Shown here in pieces: positions 45,682 through 54,275 of a stretch of DNA of 64,000 nt. Below the pieces are notes generated by a model. It worked only from the letters and a program-made list of their open reading frames with translations. It made no database searches and was not told the DNA's origin. Each line of letters starts with the position of its first letter. Position 1 is the first letter of the stretch. The position numbers and the translations under genes are program-made. The stretch is from Armatimonas rosea (lineage in GTDB: Bacteria > Armatimonadota > Armatimonadia > Armatimonadales > Armatimonadaceae), in contig NZ_JACHGW010000008.1 in assembly GCF_014202505.1 (NCBI RefSeq), forward strand, positions 107,035-171,034. The letters are read 5' to 3'.

Positions 45682-46219
45682 GGACGTAGCCCTCCAGCTG
45701 GACGCGGAGCTTGCGAAACGCATGAAAGAGCCGCGACTTGACGGTCCCCACGGGCACCCCCAGCGCGGTGGCGCACTCGCTGTAGGTGAGGCCGTGGAGC
45801 TCGTGCAGCACGACAATCTGGCGGTGCTCTTCGGTAAGCGTGCCCAGGGCCGTCTCCAAAGTCCGCGCCAGCTCTTTACGGGCAGCGGCACGCTCGGGGG
45901 CATCGGTCTCGGAGGCGGCCAGCGGGAGGTCGTCGTAGGGGACGCTCTCCGGTTTCTGACGGGCACGGTGTTTCAGGCAGTGGTTCATGGCAACCCGGTA
46001 GATGAAGGTCGAGAGGGCGGCCTCTCCCCGGAACTTGGGCAGGCTGGCATGCAGCGCCACAAAGATCTCCTGGGTGAGGTCGTCGGCGTCGGCGTCACAG
46101 CGGGCGTAGCGACGTGCAAGCCCATGGACTCGTCCTCCGAACGTGTCCAGGAGCCAAGCAAACGCCGCTGCATCGCCACGACGCAGTCCCGCGATCCAGC
46201 GGGCCTCCTCCGATTTCAT
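45674..46219 (-). CDS. ECF-type sigma-70 factor
   Basis: 181 residues. Region 2 is seen in DADDLTQEIFVALHASLPKF and FIYRVAMNHCLKHRAR. Region 4 is RQIVVLHELHGLTYSECATA followed by LGVPVGTVKSRLFHAFRKLR. It directs RNA polymerase to stress-type promoters and is presumably controlled by the overlapping anti-sigma gene. The ATG start lies at MKSEEARW. The promoter motif that it recognises cannot be deduced from this window. Confidence 0.93.
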   Translation of the reverse strand: MKSEEARWIAGLRRGDAAAFAWLLDTFGGRVHGLARRYARCDADADDLTQEIFVALHASLPKFRGEAALSTFIYRVAMNHCLKHRARQKPESVPYDDLPLAASETDAPERAAARKELARTLETALGTLTEEHRQIVVLHELHGLTYSECATALGVPVGTVKSRLFHAFRKLRVQLEGYVRA

Positions 46220-46283
46220 CGTCGCTTCTTTTGTACCAGAAAGCCGCCTGAGGGTTCAAAAGATTCTCCGTGCTGAGGAATCT

Positions 46284-47231
46284 TTAGCTGTCCCGCCGCT
46301 GCCGTGCGAGCCCGAGGCCAGCCACTCCCAAGGCGAGCAAGCCCAGTGTCCCCGGCTCGGGTGCAGACGACGAGAGCGTGACAATGCTAAAGTGGCGGAA
46401 GCTCGCACCCACCTGATTCAGGATGCTCGTGGTGGTGTTGGTGGTCGTGTTGATACGCTCCAGCCGGGTCCCCGCCGAGTAGATCAGCTCGCCATTGCCC
46501 AGCTCCCAGACACCGCGGACACCCAGCCCGGGCGCGTAGGTCGCCACTTGGGTCCCGCTGTTGACCCCCGTGTACTCGTAGATCGCTGTGGGAAGCGAGA
46601 AGCCCGAGACCACGAGGTTGCCATTGCTACGGGTGACAAGCTGCTGGGGGAAGTTGAGCTCCGTGCTGCCGTTGGAGTTGTAGTACTTGCCCAGGTAGGT
46701 TCCGCTCAGGTCAAAGCGCTCAATATCGTCGCTGGTGCTATCGGTGATCAGCACATCGTTTGTCCGAAACAGAATATTCCAGGGAGACGCACTCGCCGTC
46801 GGAAGGGTAGCAAAGGTCGAGAGAGTGTTGGTGGTCAGGTCGTAGCGCTGGACGGTTCCCGCGAGGGTGCCGCCTCCGACAGAGATATAGAGGCTTCCCC
46901 CCCGGACGGCGATTCCTCGCAGGTTGCTAATTCCCTGCGCGGAGCCCACCACGGTTCCGAGAAATGCCCCGCTGTAGCTGTACTCCCGCACGGAGTTGAC
47001 CACCTGATCGCTCACCAATATGGTCCCCCGCCCGCTATCAATTGCCTGGATCGGGGTGGTGAAGTTCAGGTCCGTGATGAAGTTCGCATTGATAATCGCT
47101 CCAGTGTTGGGGTCCAGGGCCAGGATGCGGTCGTTGCCGGAGTCAGGGACCAAGAGATAGGTCTGGGCATGGGCGATCCCGGCAAGGGTGAGCAGAGGGA
47201 GCAGGACAAGAAAGCGCTTGAGTGTTGACAT
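46284..47231 (-). CDS. PEP-CTERM-anchored secreted beta-propeller-like protein
   Basis: 315 residues. A signal peptide (about 1-22, MSTLKRFLVLLPLLTLAGIA) is followed by repeating strand units of NHL/SMP-30 type (YLLVPDSGNDRILALDPNTG, NLRGIAVRGGSLYISVGGG, LITDSTSDDIERFD). The C-terminus has the PEP-CTERM signal: PEPGTLGLLALGVAGLGLAR and a basic tail. By family knowledge it is processed by an exosortase and attached to surface polymer. The start is leaderless, with TACTAT 7 bases before the ATG. Confidence 0.88.
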   Translation of the reverse strand: MSTLKRFLVLLPLLTLAGIAHAQTYLLVPDSGNDRILALDPNTGAIINANFITDLNFTTPIQAIDSGRGTILVSDQVVNSVREYSYSGAFLGTVVGSAQGISNLRGIAVRGGSLYISVGGGTLAGTVQRYDLTTNTLSTFATLPTASASPWNILFRTNDVLITDSTSDDIERFDLSGTYLGKYYNSNGSTELNFPQQLVTRSNGNLVVSGFSLPTAIYEYTGVNSGTQVATYAPGLGVRGVWELGNGELIYSAGTRLERINTTTNTTTSILNQVGASFRHFSIVTLSSSAPEPGTLGLLALGVAGLGLARQRRDS

Positions 47232-47238
47232 GCCCGCA

Positions 47239-47244
47239 ATAGTA
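47239..47244 (-). promoter_or_regulatory. -10 box of leaderless promoter
   Basis: TACTAT on the minus strand, 7 bases from the ATG at 47231. Confidence 0.5.
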
Positions 47245-47298
47245 CTTAATTCTCTGTGGAATTAGCAAGCTCAAGCCACCTGGCGATAAGGACAAAGA

Positions 47299-48456
47299 AT
47301 GAGTTTCGAGCAAGACCTAGCACGAGGCCGTGGCCGCGCGGTGCTTTTCCTACAAAGCGCCGACCAGGCCACTCGTGAGCGCTACCGTGAGCCGATTCTC
47401 CACGCCTGCTGCAACAACTACGCCTACGATACTCAGATTGAAGGGAGCCGTGATGCCTATCTTCTGGACATGCTGGAAGTCACCAAAGATATTGCTTGGT
47501 ATACCCCCCACCTCCGTGCCGCTTTCTACGATCCCACTCTCGACACCGATCAGCTCTTTGGCCTCTGCACTCGGCTCCACCAGCGTGGGCACGCCGATTT
47601 CACGACTGACCTCTACGCTGCCGCCGAGCAACTTGCCGCACAGGGAAACTACGACTGGGACGATAAGCTGCTTGCCTTGGGAGATGCAAAAACCTGGCAG
47701 CATATTGCAGTGCTCTTGGGCACCTACCCGCTGCCCGAGGACGAGGACTGGCGTCTGGACTACCTCTACGAGGAGGCGCAGAAACTTCTCGGACGGCGTG
47801 TTGCACGTCATGCTGCGCCGCGTGACGTCATCTTTGCGATCCTTGCGCTACGGTTTCAGCGGCGACGGGAACGGAAGCGCAATAGGACCACCTATCGTGC
47901 GCCCGATCTAAGCGAGCCGATGCCAAAAAACACCGAGGCACTCAAGCGCTGGCTCATTCGTTTTCGCAATCGGCCTTTCCCCGGTGATCCTGCCGATCTG
48001 ATTGCCCTCACCTACCACGAGAACCCGTATGTTACTTGGCGCGCGATGCTTGCCCTCGGAAACCTCACCGATCCACGCATCCGTACCCGTGCTCTTGAAG
48101 CTCTCGCCGACCCCGAGGAAGCACTCTACCCCGCCGCTGTCCGACTCCTCGCACGCAACACAGATGCACGTGACCTTGTGCTTCTGACAGGGCTTTTCCG
48201 CGATATACAGGCGCGCAACGAAGAAAGCCAAGTCTACACCTTTAGTGTCCACTTCCGCGACTACGCCAAAGGCAACCCTGAGCTACCACTCACACCGCTC
48301 CTGCTCAGCATCTACGAAAACACTCCTAGCTCTTTCACTCGCCGTACCTATGTTGAGCTTCTCCTGTCGCGCAACGACGCACCCCCTTGGCTCCTGACAG
48401 AGTGTCGCTACGACTGCGACGAAGAAACCCGCTCCCATGTCGCGGAGCGACTTTGA
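47299..48456 (+). CDS. HEAT-like repeat protein, function unknown
   Basis: 385 residues, no signal or membrane segment. The C-terminal half has HEAT-type helices (YVTWRAMLALGNLTDPRIRT, ALEALADPEEALYPAAVRLL). The N-terminal half (RGRGRAVLFLQSADQATRER, SRDAYLLDMLEVTKDIAWYT) resembles a helical domain seen in regulators that sense other cell parts. It is a probable protein-binding scaffold. AAGGACAAAG just before the ATG supports this start. Its end is 40 bases from the convergent GNAT gene. Confidence 0.7.
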   Translation: MSFEQDLARGRGRAVLFLQSADQATRERYREPILHACCNNYAYDTQIEGSRDAYLLDMLEVTKDIAWYTPHLRAAFYDPTLDTDQLFGLCTRLHQRGHADFTTDLYAAAEQLAAQGNYDWDDKLLALGDAKTWQHIAVLLGTYPLPEDEDWRLDYLYEEAQKLLGRRVARHAAPRDVIFAILALRFQRRRERKRNRTTYRAPDLSEPMPKNTEALKRWLIRFRNRPFPGDPADLIALTYHENPYVTWRAMLALGNLTDPRIRTRALEALADPEEALYPAAVRLLARNTDARDLVLLTGLFRDIQARNEESQVYTFSVHFRDYAKGNPELPLTPLLLSIYENTPSSFTRRTYVELLLSRNDAPPWLLTECRYDCDEETRSHVAERL

Positions 48457-48496
48457 GGCCGCGGGCCAGCAGGGCAAGGCCCGGTGTCCGCCTCGT

Positions 48497-49273
48497 TCAC
48501 GAGGTCCGGGGGCGGGGCGGGTTGTAGAGATAGAGCGTCCCGATCTGCCGGTAGCCGACCGTCGGGTAGAGCAGGGCACCGCTGTGGCTGGCGAGCAAGA
48601 CACTCGCCGTCGCGCCGCAGGCTCTATCGTCGGCGAGCATCTGTGCCAGCAGGGCGCGGGCGATTCCCTGGCGGCGGTAGGCGGGGAGGACAAACATGCT
48701 ATGGCACCAGCCGCATCCCGCCGCCGCGACACGGCTCACCCAGCCGACAAGCTGCGGCACGGCCGTGTCTTCGGCGATATAGCCGCGCATCGGAGGCGGG
48801 TCTTGCGTCAGAAACTCCGGGAGGAGCTGCCGTCGCCCTGCCGCCTTGGTGAGCGCATCGAGCTGCTCGGGGGTGGTCACCGGGCTCACCGGAAACGGTG
48901 TGGTGTGCGTGGGCAGGGCGGCGAGGTCATGGACAAAGAACGGCTCCGTGGAGCCCAGGCGGTAGCCCAGCGCCTTGAACTCCGCGCGCATCGCTCTATC
49001 GTCGGTGCCCTCGGGGAGCAAGTAGCAGATGAGGTAGCGTCCCTGAGCGTGTGCCTGCGCGAGCCGATCCACTTCCAGGGGGGGGAGCTCCCAGGCGATC
49101 AGCTCCTCGTTGCGGTAAGGGTCTCGGGGACGCTTGCGGGGCGCATCGTGGAGCCGCCAGAGGCTTGGGCCGAGGCGCTCGGCGACAAACGGGTGCGTGA
49201 AGCTCCGCGTGACACAGAAGCCCTCCACAAAGACCTCAACCGCCTGCTCCAGGGAGAGCTTACTTGGTGACAT
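48497..49273 (-). CDS. GNAT-family acetyltransferase
   Basis: 258 residues. The acetyl-CoA binding motif is SMFVLPAYRRQGIARALLAQ (about 199-218), with the following strand SVLLASHSGALLYPTVGYRQ. The first 120 residues form an extra helical-strand region with no known match, suggesting a two-domain GNAT (DUF-like N-half). It transfers acetyl groups to an amine of an unknown substrate. Its start lies 14 bases inside the upstream pre-peptidase gene, so the two may be coupled. Confidence 0.8.
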   Translation of the reverse strand: MSPSKLSLEQAVEVFVEGFCVTRSFTHPFVAERLGPSLWRLHDAPRKRPRDPYRNEELIAWELPPLEVDRLAQAHAQGRYLICYLLPEGTDDRAMRAEFKALGYRLGSTEPFFVHDLAALPTHTTPFPVSPVTTPEQLDALTKAAGRRQLLPEFLTQDPPPMRGYIAEDTAVPQLVGWVSRVAAAGCGWCHSMFVLPAYRRQGIARALLAQMLADDRACGATASVLLASHSGALLYPTVGYRQIGTLYLYNPPRPRTS

Positions 49274-51392
49274 TGAGGGTCAGGGGGGGGGCGGCGTGCG
49301 GGGAGAAGCGCAGCTCATCGACCACGGAGCGGGCGAGCAGGGTAAGGCGCACCTCACCGATCGCGGCAGTTCCCTCGGCTTTAAAGACCAGCTTGTGCTC
49401 GGACTGCTTCTCAGGGACCTCGGGGTTGGTGACACTCACCCCGGCGGGAAGCCCCGTGACAATCAGCGGAACCTTGGCATCGAAGCCCGGCTTGCGGGTC
49501 AGCTTGACCACGAGCTCCGCGGTCTGGCCCGCCTTGAGCTCCAGACGCTCGCTGGCAAGAGCGACAAGCAGGTCTGAGGGGCCGGTGACACTGGCGTAGG
49601 GCAGGGGAACGGGGCGGGTGGTGCGCTTGAGCTGATCGTTCTCCTTGACATACTCCTCTTGGAGCGCCTGTGCCCGCCGGGTGATACCCTGCGCCGTCCC
49701 GGTGACCTTCAGCGGGAGCGCGGGCGAGGGCATGGTCCCGGCGGCGGCGGTCAGAAAGAGTGTCACCTCGCTCTGCCCGCGGGGGATGAGGGGCGCGCCG
49801 ACAAGCTGCACACCGGGGGGCAGGCCCTCGAAGCTCAGGGCGATCTCGCTATCGAGGCCGTATTGCCGGGTGGCGCTGACCGTGACCGGAATCCGATCCC
49901 CCGGCCCCACCGAGAGGCAGTCCGGGGCAACCCCGAGCGAGAACTGCGGCGCGGCGAGGGCGATTCGCAGGCGGTAGCCAAAGTCCGTCCCCGAGCGGCC
50001 GTTGAGATCGGTCACCTGGGCCGTGAACTCGCCATCGTGGGGGGCGGTGAAGGTGATAAACGGGTCTTTCCCATTCACATCGTCGCTGCGGAACTGCTCG
50101 CCACCGTCTTTGTTGTAGATCGTCAGCACGCCATCGAGCTTGGAGCCCAGGCGCGAGGCGAGCACCTCCAGCAGGAACACCTGGCCCTTGGTGGCAGCGA
50201 AGCGGAAGTTGTCTATGTCGGGGCGGTTAGGGGAAGGCGACAAGAGCTGCCCGTTGATGGTCACCGGCAGCGTGACCCGCTGGCCCTGCGCGATCGTGTC
50301 GTTGGGCTCGGCCTCAGTCACCTCGGGGTAGGGGCCAACATCGAGGCGCAGGCCGGGCATAAAGGGAAGGGGCTCGAAGGGCAGCTCCGCGGGCATGCTC
50401 ATGGCCGTATCGGGGGCGGCCAGGTTGGTACCACTAAGCGTGAGATGTGTGGTCGTACCGACACGGCCCCCGAGCGGGAAGGCACTCGTGACCGCGGGGA
50501 GCTTACCGACACTCAGCCGGTAGTGGTGGTCGGCGCTGCCCTGGTAGCGCAGGTCCCGGACCAGCAGAAAGTACTCGCCGCTCTTGCGGGGGGTGAAGAC
50601 AAAGCGGGCATCGGGGCGGGCGAGTGCACTGGCGGAGGCGACCTCATGGCCCTCGGTGTCGCGGAGCACCAGCACGGGCTCCATGGTCGCGGCGGCGCCC
50701 AGAGTGGGACCGGCTAGCGCCTCGGCGACAAAGGGCTCGTTGGCGGTGAGCGTCACTTTGTAGACATCGACATCCTCAGCCCCATCGCTCTTCGCGTTTA
50801 CCGTCACCGGCCCCGTGAGCACTTGCGCGGTCTGGGGCGTGTTGTTGGGCTCTTTCTCCGCCACCTCCGGCCACTGCCCGACCGTCACGTAGCCCGGCTC
50901 CGAGATTCCCAAGGGGGTGGCGACTCGGAAGGCATAGCGTCCCAGCGCGAGGCCCGGCGCGAGCGCGAGGGTCGCAGTGAGCTTGCTCTCCGGGTTCTTC
51001 GCCCCTGCGGCGGGGGTCTCCGGCTTGAGCGCCGCGACCGTGATCCCCGGACTATCAAAGACCAGCGCCGTCCCGTAGCCGATATTCACCCCTGCGATTG
51101 CGAGCTCGACACTCGTCCCGCGCTGTCCCCCCGTCGGCACGACCGAGCGCACCTTGGGCCGCAGGGTCTGGGCCGTGGCCGGAAGCGTCACGAGCAAGGC
51201 ACCAAGGATGCCCAGGACGGTAAACGTCCGGGCTCTAGGGCGTATTCGCGTGGACGGTAAACGTCCCGCTATAGGGCCTTCGGCCGCCTCCTCGTGCCTC
51301 GTCGGTAAAAATGGCCTTGGTGCTAGAAACTTGAGCGAAGCGAACGGCCGCAGGCCCCATTGCCCCACGTTCACCGTGCGGGAGAGTTTCAT
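49260..51392 (-). CDS. Secreted multi-domain protein with pre-peptidase C-terminal-like domains
   Basis: 710 residues. The true signal core is RTFTVLGILGALLVTLPATA (55-74). Extracellular Ig-like and PPC-type beta domains follow: EPNNTPQTAQVLTGPVTVNA, SGEYFLLVRDLRYQGSADHH, EAEPNDTIAQGQRVTLPVTI and DGEFTAQVTDLNGRSGTDFG. Such proteins accompany Planctomycete-type cytochrome/WD40 proteins and are likely surface or periplasmic. Residues 6-55 are repeat-derived (see finding): the native start seems to have been MKLSRTFTVLG. The ATG overlaps the upstream stop (ATGA). Confidence 0.8.
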   Translation of the reverse strand: MKLSRTVNVGQWGLRPFASLKFLAPRPFLPTRHEEAAEGPIAGRLPSTRIRPRARTFTVLGILGALLVTLPATAQTLRPKVRSVVPTGGQRGTSVELAIAGVNIGYGTALVFDSPGITVAALKPETPAAGAKNPESKLTATLALAPGLALGRYAFRVATPLGISEPGYVTVGQWPEVAEKEPNNTPQTAQVLTGPVTVNAKSDGAEDVDVYKVTLTANEPFVAEALAGPTLGAAATMEPVLVLRDTEGHEVASASALARPDARFVFTPRKSGEYFLLVRDLRYQGSADHHYRLSVGKLPAVTSAFPLGGRVGTTTHLTLSGTNLAAPDTAMSMPAELPFEPLPFMPGLRLDVGPYPEVTEAEPNDTIAQGQRVTLPVTINGQLLSPSPNRPDIDNFRFAATKGQVFLLEVLASRLGSKLDGVLTIYNKDGGEQFRSDDVNGKDPFITFTAPHDGEFTAQVTDLNGRSGTDFGYRLRIALAAPQFSLGVAPDCLSVGPGDRIPVTVSATRQYGLDSEIALSFEGLPPGVQLVGAPLIPRGQSEVTLFLTAAAGTMPSPALPLKVTGTAQGITRRAQALQEEYVKENDQLKRTTRPVPLPYASVTGPSDLLVALASERLELKAGQTAELVVKLTRKPGFDAKVPLIVTGLPAGVSVTNPEVPEKQSEHKLVFKAEGTAAIGEVRLTLLARSVVDELRFSPHAAPPLTLNVTK
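51216..51380. repeat. Long palindromic repeat, family B, copy 3, inside a coding sequence
   Basis: GGACGGTAAACGTCC occurs twice (51215-51230 and 51252-51266 regions), and the right side has a decayed mate ending CACGTTCACCGTG. The inner arms are as in copies 1 and 2 (CCTTCGGCCGCCTCCTCG). It lies within the first 55 codons of the pre-peptidase gene and keeps the frame. Confidence 0.85.
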
Positions 51393-52696
51393 TTGGTGGA
51401 GAAGCTCCCTTCGAGTTTGTTGGGCTCCAGGCTCCAGAGAAAGACCTGGCCGTCGAAGGTGCCCGCCGCGAGGTGTTTTTTATCCGGGCTGAAGCGCACG
51501 GCGTAGCACCAGTCCTTGGGCTCGGTGAAGGCGACTGTCGTGCCGCCGTTGCCGACATTCCACACGCGGATCGTCTTATCCCCCGAGGCAGTCGCGGCGA
51601 GCTGGCCGTCGCTGCTGGTGGTCACCGCAAAGACCGTCGCGCCGTGTCCGCCGAAGTTGCGCACATGGCCCCCGCTCTCCGGGCCGATATTCCAGAGCTT
51701 GGCGAGCCTGTCGGTGCTGGCGCTCAGGAGCTGGCCGCCCGCGGTGAAGCAGACATCAGTGACGGGCTCCTCGTGGGCACCGATGGAGTAGAGGCGCTTG
51801 CCACTGGCGATATCCCAGAGCTTGACACTCTTGTCGTTGCCCGATGAGGCGAGGAGCTTGCCGCCGGGGGCAAACGCCACGCTAGAGACCGCATCGGCGT
51901 GGTCGCGGAGGGTCTGGCTGAGCTTGCCCGTGGCGGCCTCCCACAGCTTGACCGTCCGGTCTGCGCTGGCGGTGGCGATTAGCTTGCTATCGTTGGAGAA
52001 GGCCACCCCATTGACCGTGTCGGTGTGGTCGCCAAAGGTGCGGACCTCCTTGTCCTCCGCGACACTCCAGAGCCGCACCTGGCCCAGTGCCCCGGAGGCT
52101 CCGCCGCCTGCCGCCAGGAACTTTCCATCAGGCGAGAAGGCCAGCGAGCGCACGGTATCGAGGTGCCCGCTCCAGACCTTGGTCACCGTGCGGGTCGCCG
52201 GGTCGCAGAGCAGGACGCGCTGGTAGGTGCCCACCGCGAGGAGCTTGCCGTCGGGGGAGTAGGCCAGGGAGTTCACGGGGGCGGCTACAGAAAGCAGCTT
52301 GCCCACGGGCTTGGGTGCTGCGATCACGTTCGCGGCGGTTGCGGTCTTGGCGGTCGTGCTGGTCGTGCCCACCACCGCTGTATCAAGCTTTGCGCCGGCG
52401 TCCACCCAGCGCCGGATGGTGTCGATATCGGTTGCCCTGAGCCCCGAGCCAGGCGGCATGAGCGGCTTCTGTGCGCCCGTGAGCATGCGCACCAGGCGGC
52501 TCTGGTCGCTCTTGCCGGGGACAATGGCTACGCCCGCCTTGCCACCCTTCATCAGGGCGGTGTACGAGTCGACCGAGAAGCCTGCGGTGGGGAGCTGGGC
52601 GCTGTGGCACCCTAGGCAGGCAGTACGCAAGATCGGGACAACCTCTCGCTGAAACGAGGGCGGTGTTTTCGGGGGCGGCACCTGTGCTGCGGGCAT
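51389..52696 (-). CDS. Planctomycete-type cytochrome c and WD40-repeat protein
   Basis: 435 residues. A single c-type haem motif CLGCH (about 28-32) lies in the PSCyt1-like domain (PILRTACLGCHSAQLPTAGF, VRMLTGAQKPLMPPGSGL, IRRWVDAGAKLD). Six to seven WD40 repeats follow (HLDTVRSLAFSPDGKFLAAG, HTDTVNGVAFSNDSKLIATA, HADAVSSVAFAPGGKLLASS), forming a propeller. No ordinary signal peptide is seen, although haem attachment needs export; the true start may be elsewhere or the export route unusual. A TATACT box sits 7 bases before the ATG. Confidence 0.82.
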   Translation of the reverse strand: MPAAQVPPPKTPPSFQREVVPILRTACLGCHSAQLPTAGFSVDSYTALMKGGKAGVAIVPGKSDQSRLVRMLTGAQKPLMPPGSGLRATDIDTIRRWVDAGAKLDTAVVGTTSTTAKTATAANVIAAPKPVGKLLSVAAPVNSLAYSPDGKLLAVGTYQRVLLCDPATRTVTKVWSGHLDTVRSLAFSPDGKFLAAGGGASGALGQVRLWSVAEDKEVRTFGDHTDTVNGVAFSNDSKLIATASADRTVKLWEAATGKLSQTLRDHADAVSSVAFAPGGKLLASSGNDKSVKLWDIASGKRLYSIGAHEEPVTDVCFTAGGQLLSASTDRLAKLWNIGPESGGHVRNFGGHGATVFAVTTSSDGQLAATASGDKTIRVWNVGNGGTTVAFTEPKDWCYAVRFSPDKKHLAAGTFDGQVFLWSLEPNKLEGSFSTK

Positions 52697-52703
52697 AATA
52701 AAC

Positions 52704-52751
52704 AGTATAACCGTTTTTGCCCCCGATTGGCACCGGCAGCAAAAACGGTTA
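52704..52751 (-). promoter_or_regulatory. Promoter with perfect 13-base inverted repeat
   Basis: -10 TATACT (52704-52709) lies 7 bases from the ATG at 52696. Just upstream, TAACCGTTTTTGC (52708-52720) is mirrored by GCAAAAACGGTTA (52739-52751). The repeat overlaps the -10 box and covers the -35 region, so it is a good operator candidate; alternatively it is a terminator for the ABC operon end. Confidence 0.6.
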
Positions 52752-52766
52752 CACCGTGTCGCGAAG

Positions 52767-54275
52767 CTAGGCCCGACGGGCGCGCTTGAGCAGGCTCAGG
52801 GAGACAACTCCGATCAGGCTTGTGAACGCACAGTTGAGCAGCCACATCGTGCTGTGGTCGTAGAAGAGGGCTTTGATAATGCGGCCCTGCGAGTTCTCAA
52901 GATAGAACGTGCTGATCAGCGGCGAGAGGCAGTAGCTATTGACCCAGGCCGATGCGGGCTCGTCGTAGTTGCGGAAGCTCTCGGTGCTGAGCGGGAGGAA
53001 GTAGACCGCTGCGAGGATCGCAAACGAGAGGGCCATCACTCCCCAGCGGTTCTTGAGCTTCTGGGAGAGCAGGAGGGTCAGGCTGCCAAACCCAAAGAGC
53101 GCACTCAGGGAGATGGCGACCGCGGGCACCGCGTGGCGGACAAAGTTGGTGACGGGTGTCCAGTACTCCGATGAGTGGCGTGCGAACTCCACCCCGACAC
53201 TCAGCAGAACCGCAGAGAGCACCATGAGGGCCGTCACAAAGAGCAGGCCGGAGACCGGGTTGCCTTCTTTGAGCCGCAGGAGCTGCTTGCGGAGCGGCGT
53301 GGTGCCCAGGCCCTCGCCCGAGACAAAGAGCGGGATGAGCAGCAGGGGCAGGAGGATGATCCCCACAGCGGCTCCTTCAAGCGTCGCCGCGTGCCCACAG
53401 GCAAGGAGCACGATCAGGCCGATAAAGCTCGTGGTCAGCCCACGGAGCAGACCAGAGCGGTCGGTGCGGGGGTACTCAATGCGGTGGAGCGCGACCACGG
53501 TCAGGATCGTGCCAAGCAGGCCATTGACCATGATTCCCATCAGCCAGCTTGGCACATTAAGCCCAAAGTAGCTCTCGGTGAGGTTCCCGGCGACCATGGC
53601 ACCGACAGGGTTGACACCGAGTAAGAAAAGATGGGAGCGGCTGTGTACAGTCGCGGTGCTCAGGTCCAGCGAGGTCAGCGCCGCAGGGAGCGTGCTAAAG
53701 AAGAAGACTAAGATCGTCCCGTAGGTGAGCACTGTGGAGGTCGTGGTGTTCTTGGCAAACGACGAAAACGCGATCCCGGTGGCACCGTAGAGAAACGCAG
53801 ACGCCAGCAGCAGGACATAAGCGGCCGTCACTTCCTGGGGCGAGACCCCGCCCAGAAGAAAACACAGCGCCACTAGGGGCACCGACGAGAGCAAGAGGAG
53901 CCCGACAAAGCCGACCGCGGAGGTGAGCTTGCCTAGGACAATGCTTCGGCGCGGTAGCGGGCTGACCGAGAGGGCCTCAAAGGTGCGCTGCTCGCGCTCA
54001 ATGGAGAGCGCCCCGGAGGTCAGTGCTGGGGTGATGAGCCCCACCAGAGCCGCCTGCACCACAAAGAGCACCCCGTAGAACATCCGCCCCATGTCGTAGG
54101 ACTGGGTCGCGGCGGCCCCTTGGCGCTCCTGCGTGGCGATCCAGCTCAGGTAGGTGCCGCCCAGGATCAGCGAGAGCAGGCCCAGGTAGAGCAGCAGAAT
54201 CCAGAACGCCTTCGCGCCCCGCATTCGGGTACGTAGCTCCTTGGTCAGGATGGGGTTTTCCCAGTTGATTGTCAT
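52767..54275 (-). CDS. ABC-2-type transporter permease
   Basis: 502 residues with about 10-12 membrane helices (ILLLYLGLLSLILGGTYLSW, AALVGLITPALTSGALSIER). The amphipathic block EREQRTFEALSVSPLPRRSI is the coupling region of ABC-2 permeases such as the NatB/YhaP group. It follows its ATPase directly (start codon adjacent to the ATPase stop). Substrate unknown; multidrug, lipid or peptide export is common for this type. It ends 15 bases before the promoter region of the cytochrome gene. Confidence 0.85.
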   Translation of the reverse strand: MTINWENPILTKELRTRMRGAKAFWILLLYLGLLSLILGGTYLSWIATQERQGAAATQSYDMGRMFYGVLFVVQAALVGLITPALTSGALSIEREQRTFEALSVSPLPRRSIVLGKLTSAVGFVGLLLLSSVPLVALCFLLGGVSPQEVTAAYVLLLASAFLYGATGIAFSSFAKNTTTSTVLTYGTILVFFFSTLPAALTSLDLSTATVHSRSHLFLLGVNPVGAMVAGNLTESYFGLNVPSWLMGIMVNGLLGTILTVVALHRIEYPRTDRSGLLRGLTTSFIGLIVLLACGHAATLEGAAVGIILLPLLLIPLFVSGEGLGTTPLRKQLLRLKEGNPVSGLLFVTALMVLSAVLLSVGVEFARHSSEYWTPVTNFVRHAVPAVAISLSALFGFGSLTLLLSQKLKNRWGVMALSFAILAAVYFLPLSTESFRNYDEPASAWVNSYCLSPLISTFYLENSQGRIIKALFYDHSTMWLLNCAFTSLIGVVSLSLLKRARRA

